Assembly: GCA_944472155.2 (NCBI GenBank)
Contig: OX235273.1
Coordinates: 2,019,204-2,083,203, forward strand
DNA length: 64,000 nucleotides
Direction of reading: 5' to 3'
From: Trichobilharzia szidati
Taxonomy: Eukaryota > Platyhelminthes > Trematoda > Strigeidida > Schistosomatidae
Part shown: positions 41,201 through 50,200 of the stretch, in pieces
Position numbering within the stretch: position 1 is the first letter of the stretch
How the letters are laid out: each line of letters begins with the position of its first letter
The notes under the pieces: generated by a model
What the model was told of the DNA's origin: nothing
What the model saw: the letters and a program-made list of their open reading frames with translations, nothing else
The model's database searches: none
Position numbers and translations under genes: made by a program

Positions 41201-44200
41201 GATTGTCTCATCTCATCTCATATCAAGGAAAACAATAATAATAATAATGGGAATAAAAGCATAAATGTATATCTCATTGCGACTATTAATTACAAATACA
41301 CTATAAGCTACTCATAAGTAGTATAAGTTAATTCTAATCAAGATTTAATTGAATAGTTCCATATGCTGTAAGCGCCGAGTGAAAATGTTAGAATCATCTG
41401 TTTCAACGCTGCTTCTATTTATTTGAAAATATAGCCTCCACCTATGTCTACAATCATGAGCAGAATAAAGGCTCCAATACATAGTTAGGCCAGAAAGTGG
41501 ATAATTTCTGTTTCTAGAAAATCCTTTAAAAAAATAGTTTTGAACAACACTCACAAAACAGACTGAAAGGTGTGATAAGAACGATACCGATTAGAGGGGA
41601 ACTGATGTTTGTTACTTTGTCGAAAACCTAAGCCTATGAGATCCATGAAAACCTACAGTGTAGTCTGTTGAGTCTGTTCTGTAAATAATACCGTTGAGGG
41701 CAGTTGGTACGGAGTCTCGAACTTAGATCTCATGCTTGTTGACGTTTGTCAAGACAGTAGGACAGTTCACAAAACTCCCCAACATCTCTGTCTGCAGTAG
41801 TGGGTGATGCAAATGCGAATGCCTGAAGGGACATAATATCCTTGAAGGTTATAGATACGCCTTCCTAACAATTCCAATCGGACGTGAAACGTAGGTAAAA
41901 AGCTTCCTACTAAATGCCTATAGCTACAATGCTTACCACAAAATAAAATAATTAGGTAATTTCTGCAAATGGTTTATTTACTAATTCCCTTTGAACTCCA
42001 TGTTGAATTTTATCCTTTTTTATTGTATAGATCGTACATGTCAGAATCATATGTGTCCTACAAAAACATCCCGTTGGCTTGTTCCAATTATGCTTGGATT
42101 CTATGTTTTATTAACAAATATACTGATGTTCAACTTACTTATTGCCATGTTTTCGTAAGTCCTTCCTAGTAAATTATATATATTTCAAAAGTAGCGCAGA
42201 TTTTTAAATCATACACCTAAAAATGAGGCTGCTCAATGGTCAACGTGGATAATTTACAATATATACACTTCATAAAGTGATGCAGCTTTTGGAGAGGGCA
42301 TCATCTAATAAAGAAGATGTGCTTTTGACATAGACACAAATGTGATACGTGCTTATTTTTAAAATCAAACCCAAAGATTCAACATTAAGACATTATCACA
42401 TATCGCTTTTTTCCTTGAGTGGGACAGATAACTTCAAACATTCCAAGTTCGAGTAGAAATATTGCTTTTACAGAATGAGATAGCTATCCTCACACTCAAT
42501 CTTCCATCTTTTCGTGGGGTTCTACAGAGTAGTAAAATAGGCAGCTTAGCACTGCATCAGTTGACAGTTGAAGGAGAACTTCCCTAGTGGCTGTCGAGCA
42601 TTCTAGTATTGGACCAATGACTCAGAGAAAAACAAAGAAGTATTGGACAGCCGTTTCACTCTAGTTTGGAACTACGGCATTACTCAACTATGACCCCGCT
42701 GGGAGATTGAAACAGGACCTTTAGGTTATTAGATGGAATCGCAGACTACGTTATGAAGGTTTACTGTTGAGTGAGTTGCCAGAATGCGGATTTATATGGA
42801 GTATGATGTATAGCTTGCTGAACTACTGTCTGGCATCTCCAATAAAGCATTCAACATCATATATAGTGCATTTACAGGCGGGTGATTATGAAAGAGATAG
42901 GTTACGTGTTAAGCACCTACTTCATTGCTCTGTCAAATAGGTTACTAGCCAAACAGTTTACTGATTGCCCTTGTCTTATCTTAATACGTAGTCTAAATTT
43001 TATGACCATTATAAGAATTAGGAGTCATCGTCCTGGAGGAGATCGGTACACACTGCATAACAGCCTCATATTGTTTTTGGTGACAATTTGAAGGATCTGC
43101 TTCTATTTCATCTTCTCCCACAGACCCTGGGCACTTGTGTGCCACGCCTCCTCATATTTTCGCTCATCAAATGTGCAGAAGAAAATGGAGGTGGATATGA
43201 CATACGATGAAGCGACCGTTGAGTAGCACCATGTGCCAGGCCATCATTCCAGTATAACCCAAATGGGAATTGACGAATTGGGCGTGTATCTAAAAGTGAT
43301 ATAAAGAATCTTATGAGGAAAGTATCATTGTCCATGGAAAATCATCGAACTTTCTAAAGAGGACTAAAGAGAACAGGAAAAAATGGTGATGTTCTGTTGA
43401 AGCCCTCTGTTCCACGTGGAACCTAACGAAATAACAGCAATAGTAGATAAGAATTAACTATTAATAGAGACTTGTGGTCATCACATCACTGCTTGATATC
43501 AGCACTACTGACAGGCATATTCTGAAATACCCATGGATAATCACCTTCCACTTTGTCTTCATATCCAACTGTTTGTTCGACTAACTCAGAATCACTCTAT
43601 CTTTTTGTCATTAGCTTTTTAACTACTATGTATTTGTAAGTAGTATGATTTAAAATGGTTATCTTTTGTTCCGCATATTTTGTTTAGTAAAACGTATGAA
43701 GAAATTGAAAGTGCATCAACATACTATTGGAATTATCAAAGATATCAAATGATTAATGATTATGTACACAGATCACCACTTGCACCGCCTATAATTATTG
43801 TATGGCATTTTTATGAAGCTTATAAAGCTATTGGTAATCAATGTGCAAGTTTAAGAAATGCAGAGACAACTAAATATAATCCATTCTGTAAGTTCAGCAC
43901 CTCTTTTTTTATTGTTTGTTAACAGTTTAGAAAGTCGTTCAAGCATATTTTAATCGTTTACTTAGTCTGTTTTATTTGAGATTCAATTAAGCAGTTTAGT
44001 TGCAGGAGATATTAATTTAAACTAAAGCCTCGTTACGACAAGTCAACATCTTCGTTATGAGTTCTGAAAGTGTATGTGTGCTCTGAGAAGTCTTTCTCAG
44101 GAATAAACTGTCCAATTCACTGACATTTAGCAGTGAATTTTGGAGTCTGAATGGCAGATATGGTAATTTAGACTAAAAATTGTAATCCCTTCCTGTCACG

Positions 44201-47200
44201 AAGGGCAATTCGAACAAACTACAGACCTTCATTAACAGTTGTCTTCGCTCAACACTACTCAAGATCAGATGGCCGGCCAGAAAAGATCAGCAACAGGGAT
44301 CGCTGTGAGCGAGAAAACCCAGCAGGAACCGATTGTGCAACAAATATGTAGGAAGAAATGGAGGTGGATTGACCATACTCTGAGAAAACAAACCATCAAG
44401 TGACACCACAGGGCAGGCCACTGCTCGAGTGGAACCCGAATGGGAAGCAGCGAGTTGGTCGTCAGTGCGAAGGTGACATGGAGAAGGAAGTCATACGAAG
44501 AGGAGATGAAAGCATGTGGGCAGACGTGCATCCAGGTGAAATGTTAGGCTGAGAATCGAATGCAATGGAGACGCTTGGCTGAAGCCCTTTGTTCCTCTAG
44601 GAACTAAAGGAAAAAAAATAATGGTAAAAACTGTAATGCTTGTATTTTGGATGCGTTGATTTTACCATGTTTTCTCCACTACCATTCAAGCATTGAAGTA
44701 TCTTATTGCCGTTATTTGTAACCAATGCAATTTGCGGGAGTTTGCAGCTGATGAGGGGAACCTGTGAAATAGAATGATGAAATCATTTTATACCTCAAAT
44801 CTGATCTTTCTTTGATATAAGAATAAAACTTGGGCACTGTGGTAGAGTGTAATTCCATTATCGGTAAATTTTATTTTGATAGAGTCTCACAGTGTTATGC
44901 AGTAATATTTACTGATGACGTTTCGAGCACAATTTATTGCTCATAATCATATCAAGGTAATCACACGACTTCCTTAATTCATTTATATGGTTCCATTGAT
45001 TTTGTAAATTTACAAAATACCCTGCAATGACTGTGAGGTCAACTCCATAGGTCAAACTAGTAGGTCAAGGGTAGTCAGATTGTCAGAACATAAGAATTTA
45101 GCTAAGGTAAGAATGGTTGACCCAGAGAAGATAAGTAATTTAGAAAAAAGCTCAGCAATTGCAATGCATGCATTAACACACAACCACACAATAGAGTGGG
45201 AGAGGGTTAAAATTCTAAAAAGTAATCTAGGTAAGTGGAGAGAGAGGTTGATTGCTGAATCTTTGTTCATCGAATCTACACCCAACACATGCAATAGGAA
45301 TGAATCATCACTCATACCCGAAATATGGAAAATACTACTACCAATCAAATCAAGTGAAAATCAAGTGAAAAACAATGGAACTATATAAATGAATTTAGGA
45401 AGTCGTGTGATTACCTTGATATGATTATGAGCAATAAATTGTGTTCGAAACGTCATCAGTAAATATTACTGTATAACACTGTGAGACTCTATCAAAATAA
45501 AATTTACCCATAATGATCTTTCTTTCTTTGTTGAAATCCACCAAGGGAACCAAATATATGAAATATTTGATCTCATTACATATTATTTTTTTACTGACAG
45601 CGTACACATTCTAAGTGATAGCAAAAATTAGCTGAATATCATTATTCTACGCTGCACTTGTTCCACAATACACTTTCTGATATTTCAAACAGACACTTCT
45701 CTTTTAATTAGTTTGGATAAAGAAAGAACGAATATATATATTTGCAAACAAGAAAATATGAGCTCGCCTTATTTCGTGGATTCTCTTCAACTGCATACAT
45801 CTTAAACAACACCAATTATAATATGTTGCAAGATTTCTAACTGAAAATGCTTTTTACAATGACTTTAAGTGTTATAGATAGAAAGAATAAGGAACATAAT
45901 TTCTCGGATGATGTAAGGAGACAATTATTTAGTGTTAAAAGAGTAACGGTTTATATGGTGATTAGACAGGTGGGCTGTAGTTCGGATTTTGCTGGGAAAT
46001 AAGGATTGACTGGAGATGAAATACAATAGAGAAAAACAGAGTTAATTTACACATATTATGGTGCGGAATTAAGGAGGGTGGGGGTGGACATTGAAGTAGA
46101 ATTATAGGAGAAACAATATAATTTGGTAGATTCTGAAGCCTAATAGTGAGTTCAACTCACTGAGTGAAAATCAAAGTCAAGATTGAGACAAAAGCACAAG
46201 AAACAAAACAATCAGGGTTACCAGAATAGTGAGAGATTAGTTACACTGTCTTTCTGTATGCATAGGATGGGTCGAAGTATTTTGCTAGCGGTAGTTTTCT
46301 TTGTTTATTGATTATTTTGAAAGCCTGACTAATTTTCACTTTATGCTTCGTGTCAAATAGGTAACTGGCGATTGTGCTTGGGAACACTTTACTGCCTGCA
46401 TCTCAAACGGGGACTTTTAGGGATATGCTCAGAGAATCTAGTAGACACTCTCCTCTCAGTCCTTCCTATGTACTTGCTGCCGCAAGTGCAGGTGAATTGG
46501 TAAATGCAGATGGAGTTGGCATGAACAGGATACTTATCTACTTTTGACTGGGTTAACGAACATACTGTGTTGTAAATTGGGATGAGTCTAGAGACGGAAA
46601 ATATTCTTTTCAATGAACCTTTAATTCTTTTTCCCGTTCTTATGGATATTTCTTTGCCTTAGTACGCTAGACAGATAAAAACTGGTTTCTTTTACTTCAC
46701 TATTCACCCCACTACTAACCCTTCGGGACTGTCAACCATAATATGTATAAATTAACTCTGTTGTTCTACCTTGTATTTTCTTTCGAGTTCATCTTTGTTT
46801 CTAAGAGAAATCTGAACTCTACGCGATGTCTAGTCACTAATAGAATAGTCACATCCTAGAATGGGAATCATCGGCTGTACACACCCACTGAGGTCCGAAC
46901 CCAAAACCTTGCGGTTACATGACAAGCACGTATACCATTCAGCCACTGGGACCACATTCAATACTCTATGAATTCTAACTTCTACCAATTCATGGTGCAT
47001 TTAGCGTGACCATCAACCGATGTCATCGGAGGGAAATTCATCCTCACACTTGACTTGGTGGATCTCACCTGTCACGACTTCTCACTAGAACTCCAAGAAA
47101 CTCAGTCCTGTAGCAAGTCACCAGTGAGCATCAGATTAATTTTCAAGAGTTGGTTTCTAAGGATTACGCATTCTATCCATAACGCTTGAAGCCATTGCAG

Positions 47201-50200
47201 AAAGTATGTTCAGACATCATTTTGCAACATATAATTGATTTATTCGGGATGTGGGCAGCAGTTGAATAGGATCCACGAAATAAGATGAGCTCGTATTATC
47301 CTTCAAATACGTTCGTTCTTTCTTTATTCAAACTTTCTGATATGTAATTCTAATTTGCCTTGAGTGTCTATCGTTTGTAAAAATTGATAGATTTATAATT
47401 GTAGGCAAGCTAAAGAAGAAGATATTGAAATCACTATTGTTCACTCTTATGATTTTTATATTAACTGACTGTTTTTTAACTTTTATTCCCATTTAAAAGG
47501 TGTACGTTTTACTGATATAAAAAAAGAAAGAGAAATGGTCAAATGGGAGCATATGAAAGCGATGGACTACCTAAGAGAACCTTCAACAAAAGCTACAGGG
47601 AAACGAGGTGTAGCTGAGTCACGAGCTGTAGTATTTCGTGGTGGCGGTGGTGTTGGTCCTGGTCAAGGACCAGTTATGGATTTAAAAAGTGAAATGTCCA
47701 GTGTTACAGAGGTAAGAATAACTTTGCAAAAATGAAGATGTTGTCATCCCTTTTATTCACCTAAGGAGTTATACACAGTTCAGAATGTTTGGTATCTTAG
47801 AGAGAGACAGATACAGAAATCAAATAAACAAAGAATGAAATCTCAGTATTCAAATCAGAAAGATTTCAAAGGAAAACTGTAAATCTAAACAAACCAGTTA
47901 ACTTCTATTCTGTCCACAGAAATACTGTATTTTCAAAATATCTTGTAGCTTTCAACAATCCTATTATTATTGTTCCCTTGAGTTCTGAGTGGAAAATAGG
48001 ACTTTATCAGTACGTCTCCATTTTGTCCTATCCTCTATAGTCCCCTTGACTTCTCATAGTATCTCATATCCTCCTCGCACGATCTCCTCTATGTCAACTT
48101 CGGCCCCATGCCCATCTCTCCGTTTCCCATTCGGATTCAACTTGAGCGGTGACCTGGAGCGCCATGTCATTTGACGGTGTCCTCAGTTTGTATCCAATCT
48201 ATCACCATTTTCTTCGTCATACTTGTTGAGCAATAGGTTCTTTATTAGTTCATCTCCAGAGTTTCTTTCTTGTCATTTGATCTTCAGTATGGAGCTAGCT
48301 AAGGCAGCTTCTGATAAAAGACTGTAGTAGCCTTTTGGAAATGCTTTTCGTGATGCACATTGCATGTTTCTGACCCACATTGAAGAAGTGACTAACTAAA
48401 AATAAGTTTTGAGGATCCGAATTTCGTTTTTTATGCTGATTGTGAAAAATTTCCAAACATGTTTTACAGTGTTAAAGGTCTGTCTAACCTTTCCGATTCT
48501 GGTTTTGACATCTTCATTCGTGCTGTCACCTGTATTTGAAACGATACTTCATAGATAGGTGAATGACAAACGTTAGCTGTAGTTTTATTTCCACTACAGA
48601 ACACCACAATCCAGAAATTAGGGATGTCAACACCGTACTTTTCAACAAACTGCTGTCAACAAAAAACTCATCGGCAAATAATGAATGCCCTTCTGTACTA
48701 CTATGAGATCCGTCAGCACTGAACAAACACAAGGGTAAGAAAAATTTACAAATTAATAGAAGGTACTGTTTGTGCAAAACATGTGAATCCTGAGGGTATT
48801 GACAGGTTAACTGCTGCATTCTGGACGCTATCAAGTTGAATACCTCGTTATGCAGATAAATGAGAGTCTAAATTCGAAGTTTTAGGTCGAGATTCAACTC
48901 ACTCTTTCCAAATTACCGACTGCTTGAATGAAGATCGAAAGGGTCTGTAACATACTACTCATAAAATATGAGTAGTTGGCTAGAATAGATAGAAACAGCC
49001 GTATGTTGTTTACCGAACTTTGATTTGTACGGCTTAATGTGAAGGCGAAACCAAAATAATCTACATTATGCTGACCATCATTCTGAACTGGTGTTTTAAA
49101 GGAATTGTGTAGGCAGTTGCCACTTTCTAGCTGTCTATGTCTGGGAAGTTGATTTTATCATTGAAGTACCTAAAATATTGGCTTCATGTGTCTGAGCAGA
49201 ACAAGGGACAGATTCTTCAGGCTGTGGCATTTAAAAAAAAAATTTTCTAGAGTTGCATGCATTCAAACACTATACTGTTGGTTAAAGACAGAGTTGACCA
49301 AAGAGTGTGTAAGTCAAGATCAGCAATTCCCGAAGCCGAAATTTAGTGACTACTCCTCTCCAGGGCTGGAGGACTGCATGTTTAATCTGTTGATAGCCGG
49401 AAGGGAAATCTGCAACATTCCTTATCATCCAGCAGTGCTCAGATCCTCGACACAGCGTAAGCGACTTAAATATACCCAAAACTACCGTCCACACCAACTT
49501 CGTGGAATGCTGGGAGCTGTGAGGGAACACTGCTCCCAGACAAAATAGTTCTCGACTGCAACGTCAAAGTATCAAATATCATTTGGGTGTCTTCCAGCTC
49601 ATGAGTATAAGCTAAATTTCAAGCGAAATCAGAATTATCTCTTTGTTTTAGTACAAATGGAAAAAATCGGATACTTTTTCGGCTGGAAAGTTGTGCAAAC
49701 ATTGAACAAAGGAAACACAAAGAATACTATGGAATACCTAGGCCCTCAATAGTCACATAAATTAGCGGTCGAATGAAATACTGACGAAGATCCGTTTAAT
49801 GAAATGGCAAAGAAAGATTCATATGGATGAAAACCGCAGACATGCTCAATGAGATAATTTATGATGAAATTCAACAATCAGTGCAAAATGCCAACAATAA
49901 AATATGCCAAGAAATTCTTACTACTTACTAATAGTCAGTAGTTCAGCTTAACATCGAAAAAATACAACTTGGTGTTGTTGAGAAATGGATTAAGTCAACA
50001 TATATATATATATATATATCTTTTCCTTTTCCCACTGGATGTCTATTAGAAATCACGGTAACTCGACTCAAAACTACTCTGCAGAAAATTTTCGTTTTGT
50101 TCTTAGTTATTATAGTTTATTAGGCAAACCAGACCGAGGCTCTCAATACTTTTCTCCTCCAACTATATCAGCTGAATTCTGTGAATACACACAATTGATC

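Noticed and set aside
49186..49548. Open frame of 120 codons on the plus strand
   Set aside because: No motif, no relation to repeats or TRPM, composition like the surrounding intron; expected by chance in a 64-kb window.
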